A DNA stretch of 64,000 nucleotides, from the NCBI GenBank assembly GCA_029448655.1, contig JACCLO010000003.1, positions 3,658,001 through 3,722,000 on the forward strand. Reading direction: 5' to 3'. The DNA comes from Wolfiporia cocos. Lineage: Eukaryota > Basidiomycota > Agaricomycetes > Polyporales > Phaeolaceae. The notes below the pieces were generated by a model, which made no database searches, was not told where the DNA came from, and was given only the letters and a program-made list of their open reading frames with translations. This document shows positions 54,169 to 64,000 of this stretch, in pieces. How positions within the stretch are numbered: position 1 is the stretch's first letter; the number at the start of each line of letters is the position of its first letter. The position numbers were made by a program, and so were the translations under genes.

Positions 54169-54865
54169 TGTTACGGGTCGAACACCTGTTCGTATATTCA
54201 GATCGTGAATATAATCAGTTCTTCTGCACATAGTCCGCTGGGCAAGTGCAAGGCGAATATATGCTATATTGGCCTTCAAGTCCTAAGCCAGGGGCTCTAG
54301 GAGATCGTTCGATATTCAATACATGTTAGAGAATATTATCTGGTCAAGAGCAAGTCTTCAGGATAAGACTTGCCTAAGTCTGAGAAGTCTGTGTGCACTT
54401 TGAGGACTTAGTCAGTTCGATAGCTCAGGGAATACTGAGCATAGTTTCCTACATTTGAGAATGAGTATAAGACTTCTTGTTTATACAACAAGGTCGAGCT
54501 GGAGAGCCTCAATGGTAAGTACATTGGTTTATATACTACGTTAGGTTTTCGGTGTCAGCCAAGTTCCAGATGTCACTGATACTATCTACACTACAGTATG
54601 AAACATTTGATAAGTATGTAGTGATAAATCTGAAATGACAGATGATGGCGGTTGAACGCCATCAATCAGCTAGTAAATGATGACAATGAAACGAGGACAG
54701 AGTTGGATCTGTCAGAGTCGAAACACACCCTATAGGCTAGTACAACTGGGGATATGCCCAGTAGAGTCATGAATGGCCAGGGAGTTGAGTATGCAACAAG
54801 TACCTGTATCGTATTCACCCAATGGTGAGTTCTGCCAGTGTTCGAAAGATCAAAATACCATAACA
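54169..54865 (-). repeat. Solo LTR of the gypsy-2 family (697 bases)
   Basis: Minus strand: starts TGTTATGG at 54865, ends CCCGTAACA at 54169, with exact duplication CTACC (54164-54168, 54866-54870). AGCTCGACCTT is intact (near 54487 on the plus strand as its complement) although much else has drifted. Confidence 0.9.
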
Positions 54866-55324
54866 CTACCCACCCACCACCCACCATCTCCCCAGCTTTT
54901 CCACCTGCCATACGCTGTTCCATCTCCCTGTCACTGCGAATCCTCTGCATTCAATGGTCTAGAATGCATGGCACCCCTGAGCCTACTTATCCGTCCTTCT
55001 CCCCCGTCCTCTCATGCACAGACAACAACGCGCATCACTTGTTGCTATGCTGTGAGAGCCACCACCGTCGCTATCATCCCTATTCCTTGAAGCCCAACGC
55101 CAGCCAGCCAACAATCGAATACAGTTGACAGGCTCATAATGCATAGCCGGAGCCGGGAACCACTATGGGGAGCAGGGAATTATGCATGAAACATCATACT
55201 GGATAGTGCATAGCCTAATTGGGAGTTATGGATTAGTGTGTTATACTGGATATGGCATAAACTGACTTAATCTGAATAGCAAGACTATGATTGCAATAAA
55301 TTTAGGTGGTGTGGATCATATCTG
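54866..55324. other. No gene recognised
   Basis: C-rich then A/T-rich spacer between two solo LTRs. Open frames of 96-105 codons at 54773-55128 overlap each other and the preceding LTR and look accidental. Confidence 0.35.
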
Positions 55325-55539
55325 TGTCAGAGCAATCAAAACATCGGTTTGATGAGCACATTTGTCCACAGGTGTGACGATGCCCATAGGGCAATCACAT
55401 GAGGTACAGTACATAAAATTGAGCTATTATATACTGGTTTCCCCTTGCACCATATTTGGCTATGTGATATCCGACTCCTGACGTGTGCATGATGTCCAGG
55501 CACATGTGAGCTCAGCCTTGGCAAATCCATGTCTCAACA
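55325..55539 (-). repeat. Short solo LTR, TGTTGG...CTGACA family, copy 2
   Basis: Minus strand TGTTGAGACATGG to CTCTGACA, 215 bases, exact duplication ATCTG (55320-55324, 55540-55544). Differs from 16563-16768 mostly by C/T and G/A at former CpG sites. Confidence 0.85.
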
Positions 55540-55655
55540 ATCTGATCAATTTGGAACCAATACTACTACTTGTCCAGCTGTTAAGATCTCAGTCCCAGTG
55601 AAAATCCGAGGTATTTAGAAGTACCCAAATAAGTCCTACTGTATCTAAGTGTATC

Positions 55656-56366
55656 TGTTACAGTTATTTTTAATTTTTCGAACACTGGCAGAACTCACCA
55701 TTGGGTGAATACAATACAGGGACTTGTCGTGCAACCAACCTCCCTGGCTACTCACGACTCTACTGGGCACATCCCCAGTTGTACTAGCATATAGAGCATG
55801 TTTTGGTATTGGCAGATCCAACTCTGCATTCTGTTTCACATCTATCATTTGATTGACTAGCAGATGGCATTCAATCACTATCACCATTCCTATCTATTGT
55901 TTCAGATATATCACTACATACTTATCAAACATTCTATACTATAGCGTAGATAGTATTGGTGACATCTGGGACAGACTGGACCTCTGAAACTTAATGTACT
56001 ATATAAACTGATGTACTTATTGTCAAGGCTCTTCAGCTCGACCTTGTTGTATAAACAAGAAGTCTTCTACTCATTCTCAAATGTAGGAAACTACGCTCAG
56101 TATTTACCGAGCCCTGAACTGACTAAGTCCTCAAAGTGCACACTGACTTCTCAGACTTAGGCAAGTCTTATATTCTAACAACTTGCTCTTGAACCAATTA
56201 TATTCTCTAACACATATTGAATATTGAACAATCCCCTAGAGTCTTTGACTTAGGGCCCAAAGGGTTATTCAGATTATATTTGCCTTGTGCTCATCCAAAG
56301 GACTATGCACAGAAGAATGATTATATTCACGACTCAAATATACAAATGGGTATACAACCTGTAATA
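55656..56366 (+). repeat. Decayed solo LTR of the gypsy-2 family (711 bases)
   Basis: TGTTACAG...CCTGTAATA with exact duplication GTATC (55651-55655, 56367-56371). Compared with the young gypsy-2 LTR it shows many CpG-to-TpG/CpA changes; for example the end ...CGACCCGTAACA reads ...CAACCTGTAATA. The self-priming word AGCTCGACCTT (about 56035) is retained. Confidence 0.9.
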
Positions 56367-57176
56367 GTATCCTGAAAAGTTCTATGTATCATAATATATT
56401 CAGTGTGATCCAAATGTATCCAGCAGATCATATGGCCTATTGTTTAGATTGACATATGCCAATGCATGACAGATCTTACCATATGGCCTCTGCAAACTGT
56501 GTATTGCATTGACACAAACATCTAATTTTGCACACATGAAATAGTTCCAATTGGAGCTGTATGTAGATTGCTTCAGATCCATGCACTTACGTTGTTATGC
56601 TTTCTTCATTGTCATCTGTACTGCCGCACTACTATATGTGCATCCCTCCATACCCTTACCCTTTTGTTGGAGAATTATTAAAGCATTGAGCCTCCATATC
56701 TAGATTTAATAATAAAGTAACAAGGTTTATTTTTTGTGGCTTTAATTACATAATGATTCCCAAAGCCAAAGAGAAGGTTGTAACAGTGGATGTGTCTACA
56801 CCAATGACACAGCTCCCTTTGTAGCCACATCCCTTTATGGCAACACTCTTACCCAACAGTACTAATATCACTACATTATTCATCATTTATTTTAGGTTCC
56901 TTCACTTATTCTGTCACCTCTTGAACTTTGTTTTCCTTGCTCATAGATAGGCTCATGACACACTGCAGTCAATCTTATCTCTGCACTTTTTTCATATCTA
57001 GCTTGGCTTTGAGTTGGTGAGATGACATCCCCTCAAACTTCAAAACTTCAAGGGGGGGCAAACAGTTATGCATATGACGACCACCATAAGGAAATTCCAT
57101 GGCCACAGGGCCAAATCTCCTTTGTAGGATAGTGAACATAGGTGGGTTACAAACTGGTGACAAGCTGCTCTGCTCA
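56367..57176. other. No gene recognised
   Basis: AT-rich, no motif recognised. The last 60 bases (from GGGTTACAAACTGG) are homologous to 24963-25010. Confidence 0.4.
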
Positions 57177-57715
57177 TGTTACAGCCTGCTCGGTGTGCCA
57201 GTATTATTTCAGTTGATGCCTCACTGTGTATGAGGACTTTGCATTCAACTGCTCTCTCGCACATCTCGCTTCTGGGGCCTCCACTCAACCATAGGCCCTG
57301 TTTCATGTACAACAGCCCTATGCCTATAGTCTACCATTCATTGCATTCTGGCTGATATCGTAGGTCTAACCCTCACTTCTTATGTTTCACCCTTTTCTGT
57401 GCCCAACCACAGCCCTTCTCAATTGTTCCCTTACTACATTAGCTTGCCCAACTTAACGGTAGCAGTACCACGGACACTATGACCCCGTGAAGTAAAGTGT
57501 AGTATAAAAACCCGATGTACTTAGCAGTCAAGCTCCTCAGCTCGACCCTGCTGAATAACAAGGATCTTATACTCATTCTAAAAGGTTAAGCAATTAACCC
57601 TCAGCCTGTATAATCGACACTCCGTCTCTGCAGAGACTGACAAGTAGTGTGCTACTCGACACGCTGAGTAACTCAACTTAGTTACTCTAGCTGAACGAAT
57701 ATTCGATCCGTAACA
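57177..57715 (+). repeat. Solo LTR distantly related to gypsy-2 (539 bases)
   Basis: TGTTACAG...TCCGTAACA with exact duplication GCTCA (57172-57176, 57716-57720). TATAAAAA near 57500 and CAGCTCGACCCTG near 57538 correspond to the gypsy-2 start-site region. The empty site is seen in the homologous sequence around 24995-25010, which runs through without interruption. Confidence 0.85.
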
Positions 57716-59308
57716 GCTCATGCCCCACTCATATACACTACCAGCTAAACTAACTACCCTACTAGCTTTCCCACTCGAACCTCTGTGCACACCACCAATC
57801 ACCATCGCTGTTCAAACAGCAACACGGTATACAAGTTACAAAGGGTGTGGAGGGAGGGCCAAAAACAAAGTGGCGGTGTTGCTAAGGCCAGCGGTGGGGG
57901 GCTGGTGAGTGATGTGCAGAAGGAAAAGAGAAGTGCAGGGTGGGCGCACAAGTGCATGGAAATTTTGCTTGCTCACCCAGACATTGGAGCCAGCCTGTCT
58001 CAGCTGCACAAGGGATCTGCTGGCCCTGCCACTATTCGGCAAACCTCAAATTGCAGCTTTCCTTGTGCATGGAGACTGGGAGCGGAGACTGGGAGTGGAG
58101 AATGGGAGGGTATATTAGAATATTTCTGGGTGCATTTGGATACTCTATGTCAATAGTCTTGAATAAATTAGGATACATCTGAATACAATGAGCTGTTCCA
58201 CAGATACATTGCAGGACCTTCCTATGCAACCCTGAGATACATTCAAATACATTGGACATATCAAAATCTATTCTGGATTCATGTGGATACACTTGAATAG
58301 ACAAGAAACATTATATGGATGCCTAATTTTACAGTTTTAACACAGGATGGAAACCGTGAGACAGCTGTTACCCAATTTGGCAATGGAGGATGGGTTTATA
58401 TACCAGGAACCATAATGTCACTTGACCACGACATTACACCCTTTTAGTGAAGGGGACTAAATGCCTTGTGCTTGCATGTGACTGGTTCCCACGTCTGAAC
58501 GTAACACCTAAGATGTATCCTAATGTAGCTTATGGTTCAAATTTTCGCAACAAATGTATTCGGTACATTTGGCTACATTTAAATACACTGGATTCTCACC
58601 GGGTCTCAATGCCTGTTGAAGACCAAAAGTGGAAGGCCCATCCTAGACCTGACTGAAGCCCCACAAATGTCCAACAAAGGCCTCAGACTAGCTTTTGACA
58701 TCTAATTTTCTGTCAATTAAGCCACTCACATCTATTGAAGGAAGGTCAAGCGGCTGTGTCTGCAGCATTGACATGTCAATGCAGCAGGCTTATGGGAGTC
58801 ACTCATGCAGCAATTACATAAGCTGTGTGGACACTCGAATAGCATTGCACTTGCATATTACACAAATATCACTCTGACAAACATTTGGTAGTATGCAGTT
58901 CATAGGCAGAAGCTCATCAGGCGTGACACCATCCTTGTGGTATGTCACAATATGTCACATATTTGTGACATATATGCTAATGCATACCTAGTCTTAATGC
59001 ATAGTGTGAGGTGGGAACTGACACTGTGCATTATGAGGGTGTTGACTGTAATTTGCTTTTCTGCAATGTGAAGCTACAGACCACTCACTCTTCAAGGCAT
59101 CTTCTGGGTGCTACAGATCAGAATATGGCAGATTATTGCTATGAAAATGCATTCAGAGTCACCACGACACTGTTGGCTTACACAGTGAGCATATTTACAC
59201 GCTGAAAACATATATGTTCCTTCTCAATCTCATCTATTGCAGCCCAATGCCACAGCTGGCCATGAAGCCCAGAATGTGGGAAATTTGAACCATGCTTGTC
59301 ATTGAACC
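57716..59308. other. No gene recognised; degenerate repeats
   Basis: At 58130-58290 and 58550-58595 there are many degenerate GATACATTTGAATACA-like words on both strands. A 123-codon plus frame at 57785-58156 is unrecognised. Confidence 0.35.
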
Positions 59309-59994
59309 TAAGGCTCCAACCATATAATGTATATACCATGTATACATGGTTTTATATATATACTACATACATATATTTACATGTGGCTGAGTACATGGTA
59401 TATACATGGTATATTATATGGTATATGGTTGTTGTGAATGCATTCACATTAGACCCTCAATTGATGATTTGAATAGTGTATCTGAACTATGTGTCTTACA
59501 GAATGTACAGTGCAGTGGTAATATGAGGTTCGGATGATCTAGTGACTGCTGTTTCAACGTCCAACTGTCGGGCGGATGAAATGTAAAGATGTCAAGACAT
59601 AATTCACATGCTTTGCTTACCCTTTCATTTGGCACAAGGTAAGATCAGATTTATGTTTATGCTATATATCATCCTACATAGTGATTGCATCATGCATTAG
59701 ACTCATGCACACAAGTTTCCCACCACCTCACACATTGTGCACAATTCCTAAGCCATTCCTGCTACTAGTGTGGCTGTTGAATGTTGAACATCAATTTTTT
59801 TTCCTCGCATCAGCCAAGTGCTGATACCTGTAGTATGTCATTAAGGGAAGAGACAATCTCCATAGCCATATGGACAAAGCAATGGCTATGCCAAGATGTC
59901 TAAAAGAATTTACCATCCAGAAATTATGTAAACCATGTATATACTATATCCCATATGACTTTCTGTACATGTATATTATATGGTTGGAGCCTTA
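59309..59994. mobile_element. hAT element with 20-base perfect inverted ends and transposase relic
   Basis: The ends TAAGGCTCCAACCATATAAT (59309-59328) and its exact inverse (59975-59994) enclose a decayed C-terminal hAT transposase segment (59690-59920) homologous to 16323-16533. The flanks ATTGAACC and ATCCAACT agree at only five of eight bases, so the target duplication is eroded or absent. Many CpG positions of the 16-kb relative are TpG or CpA here. The middle (59324-59432) is ATACCATGTAT simple sequence. Confidence 0.75.
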
Positions 59995-60786
59995 ATCCAA
60001 CTGACATGCCCAAAAGCTCTCAGACTTCATTGCTGTGAGCTGAATGACTTCAGTTGCATGCTTGTGCTGACTTTACCACCACTGATTCCAGCATTCTGCC
60101 CTTGCTATGCACAATTGAATAGCTCGCATGGGTGTATTGAAAAAATGGACCTTCCCCATCAGATTTGACTAGACCTTGAACATCCACTGTCACTGTGCTT
60201 TATTTGCAAATCTGCAACAAAACTGTGTGCTGCCCCCCAGGCTATGATATCAGACCGTAAATTATCAATGGAAAGGCTGAGATTGTGTTACTTTGTCACT
60301 GTTGTTGCATCTAGTCCTTTCATTACTTATTTGTTTTGTCATTTTTTGCTCGTCTTGTGGTCTTGCTCTTGATGTCTTTGTACTAGCCAGTCTTGTGTAA
60401 TGTTGTAGCACAGTTGTACTATACGCCTTGTGATTGTTGTCTTGCCAGGTAGATTGTATACATCATGTGTAAGCTTGTGACTGGTGCTGGAGCATTGTAA
60501 TGTACATTATACAGCTCTCAAGAGGCACGGGATAAGTGTTGGTGAGTTCTCTCTCCCATGTCAGTACACTCTTGTTCACTGTGCATTCGTTACATGCAGT
60601 TTGGAGATCCCAGTGGTCTATGCTCATTCATCACAGAGGTGAATGTTGGAGTTCACCCGGAGTGTTTGGGCATTGTTCTGTTTATGGACCACTCCGGTAG
60701 TAAGGACAAGCATCACCACCTAGTAAGACGTGTTTCAAATGGTCTGTGCGCACTCCTGGGCATAGATGAAATAGTCACCCCACCTC
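59995..60786. other. No gene recognised
   Basis: T-rich spacer with short open frames only, between the hAT element ending at 59994 and the next one at 60795. Confidence 0.4.
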
Positions 60787-60794
60787 ATGTACAT

Positions 60795-61723
60795 TAGTGT
60801 TGTGAGGTCCAGTCCCAAGGACTGCTGAAGACCAAGGACCAGACCAGGACGGGACTGATTAGGACCAATTCAACAGTCTGGTCCAGTCCTGGTCCTGACA
60901 CGGTCCTGGTCCTGGTCCTTCTGAGTGGCCAGTTTTTTCAGGACTGGTAAGGACTGATCTGGACCAGTCCTGGACTGGTCCCAAAGTTATTGTAGAATAG
61001 CACTTGGAATATCATTGCTTCAAGGTAGAGAACCATTATTGATTAATTTACAACAAAACCAAAGTATTTAAGACTCCCTAGAGTGATCTGAGATGGTCTG
61101 CATCATGTATGTACCACTAGATATTAGGATAAACATGTCAGACAGAAGCTGACATATTATCACTAGTTTTGTTGACTGACATGCAGTTGTGTATTCTCCC
61201 ATCCAGTAGTGTTAACACTCACATGTTATGATACACATGCATGCTGCATTCAATATCACCCAGTTATTGGCAGAGCGCTGCTTAGTGGTAGTTATATGCT
61301 GCTCATTGTGGCACATACAAAATCATAACAAATATATCTCATCAGATACAACTTGAGATGTGCAGTTACTGCAGTGGTATTTCTGTGTGTTGACTTCAGT
61401 ATACAATTTTACTTCCAGAAATCAAGAATCAGTGCACTATAGCCAGTTTTTGGGCTGTACTTAGTATGTTCTGATATATATCGGATAGTAAGTACACTTT
61501 TGCTGCAGTTTCTGATGTATAAAATTATAGTCAAGTCAATAACCACTTGATCGGTCCAAGACCAGTTCAGACCGGTCCTGGGACTGCTATAGGACTGCGG
61601 TCCTACTTGGGACCAGTCTTCACTCTGATCCCTCGTTGCCCATGGTGGTCCGGTCCTGGTTCCAGTCCTCGGTCCTGCCCAAAACATGCAAAAGACCGGA
61701 CTGGACCGGACCTTGCAACACTA
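60795..61723. mobile_element. Non-autonomous hAT element, GGTCCGGTCC family, copy 2 (929 bases)
   Basis: The ends TAGTGTTGTGAGGTCC and the inverse of TAGTGTTGCAAGGTCC are flanked by the exact 8-base duplication ATGTACAT (60787-60794, 61724-61731). It has the same subterminal GGTCCTGG arrays and AT-rich centre as 22533-23534, with more CpG decay. Confidence 0.9.
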
Positions 61724-61731
61724 ATGTACAT

Positions 61732-62051
61732 ACCTCATCTGTTTGTACCCAATACATCATCTCAGATCACTGCTCAACCTTAGACTGCCTGTCTCACAGT
61801 GTTAAGTCTGACAGTGAGGCACACAAAGGCTATTGAGCAACCTCAAAGAGAACATAGCAGTCAGACTTGCTGCCAACCCACTTTCTGCCATATAGGCTCT
61901 CAGCATGTCACTTGGGGCTTACAATCCATGGTGTTACTACATACCTTTATCTAGAGGTTAGATGTGCCTTAGTCATCTTACTATTTTATGACTACACACC
62001 AATCCAAACTATCAGCAGTGCCAGGCGGCTCTGTGGACATTCGAGGTCTTC
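61732..62051. other. Spacer without recognised feature
   Basis: Short stretch between the hAT element and the inverted gypsy-1 LTR. The last five bases, TCTTC, are the expected target duplication of that element; its other side is outside the window. Confidence 0.5.
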
Positions 62052-62751
62052 TGACACAGACTAGACTGTGGGACTCACACTATAACCTAATAAGCGACTT
62101 GAAGGAGTTGCTGGAGGTTGGTGAGGAGACTAGTGGGCGCAAGCAGAGATGATATGTAACTGTGCGAATGCAGAGAACAAATCTAAGGCTTATCCGCAGT
62201 GATAGCCCTACTTATATACATGCTTTGTTTGGTTACCGGTAAGGGAGCCAAACATGAAGGTGGTCTGTGCGCAGACATAACTAATATGGTTAAGTCGTAA
62301 ACTACAATAGACCATGTGCGCCGGTAATGACCGCACCAGTAAGATCGTTTGTTTGGACCGTAGGTCCATGTTGTGGAAGTGGCTGTAGCTACGTTAGTAA
62401 GCCATGCATGTGATTCTTATATACCGGCATCGGGATATGAGTAATCATAAGGGCATTGGCATGTGATAACGAGCGGGCCGCTTATCCAATCGTACTGACA
62501 TAGCCCGGTATCGGGATATGAGTAAAGCGCGTGACACCGGAGGTTAGTCCGCTGAGTCATTGACGCGTACAAGCGTGTTATGTACGTGTTGTTATGACAA
62601 GTGGACGTATACCGTGTTGTGTACGTGTTGTTTGGTTGCGTGTACGTGCTAGACGGGCGCTTAGCAGCGTAAATGTCTACAAGGTCGTAGAAATACCAGA
62701 TAAATAGGTAAAAATACGGGAAAAATAGTGGCATGTCCCAAATCTGTGACA
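62052..62751 (-). repeat. 3' LTR of the inverted gypsy-1 copy
   Basis: 700 bases, TGTCACAG at 62751 to CTGTGTCA at 62052. TATATAAG and the start-of-R hairpin (about 62198-62218) are conserved with a changed loop. Confidence 0.9.
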
Positions 62752-62790
62752 TTACCCCCTCTTCAGGTTTCATTGTCCCTAATGGAACGA

Positions 62791-64000
62791 TTACTTTCCT
62801 GTGGAGCCGAATCCACCAGTACCGCGCTCGGATTTAATCTTTTCAAAGTAAGATTTTCCGTGTAGCGTAATGTGCGGGTCCTTAGCAACTTCGCAGATGA
62901 GCTGAGCAATCTTATCACCGGCCCGAATATCAATAGATATGTCGGAGTGATTCCGGAGAATGATGATTACTTCGCCTTGATAATCGTGGTCGATAACGCC
63001 ACCCATTACGTCTATGCCTTTGCGGGCAAGACTAGAGCGGGGGGCGATGCGTCCGTAAGTGCCGAAAGGTACCTGGATTTTCAGTTTGGTATTGTATTCT
63101 GTCTGCCCGTGAGCTGGCAGAACGTCGCCTGTTGCAGTGTACAGGTCAAACCCAACCGAGTCCTTGGTTCCCTTTTCTGGCATTCGGCCGCCTTCACCGA
63201 CTACGATTTTCAAATCCGCATTTTGGTTAATGTCAGCTGACATCCATCCCCCGTCGGGGTGTCTAACCATGCGTTGCTTAGGATCCTTCGCAAATTCTTC
63301 GCGATACTGCGGCCAGTCGTCTGGCCACGTGCATTCGTCGGCTTCCCAGTCGTTGCTGTCAGGGTCGAAGACATGAACTGCTTCTTTCCTTCTAGCTGAT
63401 CGCCTGAGGGGGACATCCTGCATTGGAATGGCATGTGAAGCCTTGTATTCCTGCAGAATGTCGTATGCCGTGTCGAGATCGGCTTCGCGTACCCAGGAGT
63501 CGTCATTGATACCAAATCCTTTCCATCGGATTCTGTATTCAACTCTTCCGGCGCGTAGACGATGATCTAAGATCTTCTCGACTTCCCATAATTCCTCGCC
63601 ATCGACCATTTCTGGTTGAGGCTCTGGTTTCTTCTGATGCACAGGGTCCTTGTACATGACCAACTTGGAAGCGTGAAATACTGGGTGATAGGCCCTGTAT
63701 TGCTCGTCCATGTGTACCCTAAAGGTGACCGGAGATAATTGTTCAATTATCCTGAATGGTCCCAAATAGCGTGGACTAAGACTTCTTTCGGAGTCTTGCC
63801 AGCTACGGGCGTCAACGAGAACTTTGTCGCCGACTTTAAACGGTACCGAGCGCTTATGTTGATCATAATACCAAGACCAGCGTTCAGCAGCCAGTTTCAT
63901 AGCTGCCTTAGCTTGTTCTTGTGCTGACCATCGTTCGTAAGCAATGACATTTAGGTCCACGTATTGTGTTGGACGTAAATTCGTAGGTCCTGCGTTGGGA
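62791..64000 (-). CDS. Pol C-terminus of gypsy-1 copy 2 (integrase end, chromodomain, dUTPase), partial
   Basis: Open from the window edge to the TAA at 62793-62791. It carries the end of integrase, a chromodomain (WEVEKILDHRLRAGR and following, about 63430-63600) and a complete C-terminal dUTPase (about 62794-63217) with GFDLYTA, GRIAPRSSLA, GVIDHDYQGE and GGFGSTGK. It differs from copy 1 by scattered substitutions and no frame break, so the dUTPase has been kept intact in two copies. Confidence 0.93.
   Translation of the reverse strand, partial: PNAGPTNLRPTQYVDLNVIAYERWSAQEQAKAAMKLAAERWSWYYDQHKRSVPFKVGDKVLVDARSWQDSERSLSPRYLGPFRIIEQLSPVTFRVHMDEQYRAYHPVFHASKLVMYKDPVHQKKPEPQPEMVDGEELWEVEKILDHRLRAGRVEYRIRWKGFGINDDSWVREADLDTAYDILQEYKASHAIPMQDVPLRRSARRKEAVHVFDPDSNDWEADECTWPDDWPQYREEFAKDPKQRMVRHPDGGWMSADINQNADLKIVVGEGGRMPEKGTKDSVGFDLYTATGDVLPAHGQTEYNTKLKIQVPFGTYGRIAPRSSLARKGIDVMGGVIDHDYQGEVIIILRNHSDISIDIRAGDKIAQLICEVAKDPHITLHGKSYFEKIKSERGTGGFGSTGK

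Larger units (their letters stand above)
62052..64000 (-). mobile_element. Second gypsy-1 copy, 3' portion, inverted
   Basis: Minus-strand LTR (62052-62751), polypurine tract and pol C-terminus closely matching 5340-7334. The rest runs off the window end. With the copy at 1-7334 it forms a convergent pair whose 3' LTRs face the interior of the window. Confidence 0.93.

Noticed and set aside
62872..63240. 122-codon plus-strand ORF, with counterpart at 6149-6517 minus
   Set aside because: Antisense shadow of the dUTPase region in both gypsy-1 copies.
1..64000. CRISPR arrays, bacterial operons or phage genes
   Set aside because: No regular repeat-spacer structure; introns, LTRs and Helitrons show a eukaryotic, fungal sequence.

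Overview
The window looks like a repeat-rich, transposon-dominated stretch of a basidiomycete (probably agaricomycete) nuclear genome. The pointers are a cytochrome P450 gene split by six introns of about 55-70 bases, a seven-membrane-helix gene of the basidiomycete DUF6533 type with very short exons, chromodomain-bearing Ty3/gypsy elements, Helitrons, and CpG-to-TpG decay of old copies. I saw no rRNA gene, CRISPR array or bacterial-type operon.

Layout. 1-7334: 3' part of a Ty3/gypsy element (gag, pol with chromodomain and C-terminal dUTPase, 3' LTR). 7335-16100: repeat debris with three solo LTRs (one nested in another) and a 641-base hAT-type element. 16100-16860: foldback-family fragment, hAT transposase relic and a short solo LTR. 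17415-21628: two head-to-head DUF6533 genes, the left one apparently intact, the right one frameshifted. 22160-23880: a foldback element with tRNA-like boxes in both arms, split by a 1-kb hAT element. 27311-29332: the P450 gene, the clearest intact host gene. 30461-53026: ten head-to-tail Helitron units sharing 3' hairpin-CTAG ends. One unit (34831-43505) carries a dead Rep-helicase gene cut by three solo LTRs, with a fourth solo LTR downstream. Another unit is split by a young full-length 8.46-kb gypsy element (43799-52262). 53027-62051: four more solo LTRs and two hAT elements. 62052-64000: the 3' end of a second, inverted copy of the first gypsy element.

How the parts relate. Both gypsy families encode gag, protease, RT, RNase H, integrase and chromodomain, and both carry a dUTPase, but at different places in pol. 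The second family has a self-priming signal: 11 bases at the predicted transcript start are exactly complementary to the primer-binding site. A separate solo-LTR family shares a covarying hairpin just after its TATA box. Twelve solo LTRs were delimited, eleven by exact target duplications and one (nested) by a duplication with one mismatch; solo LTRs imply frequent LTR-LTR recombination. Removing the LTRs from the Helitron gene restores its frame, and all nine of its in-frame stops are explained by single C-to-T changes, which fits methylation- or RIP-like decay.

Limits: everything was read by eye without searches. Family assignments rest on motifs; exon ends of the DUF6533 genes near their 3' ends and several element boundaries are tentative.
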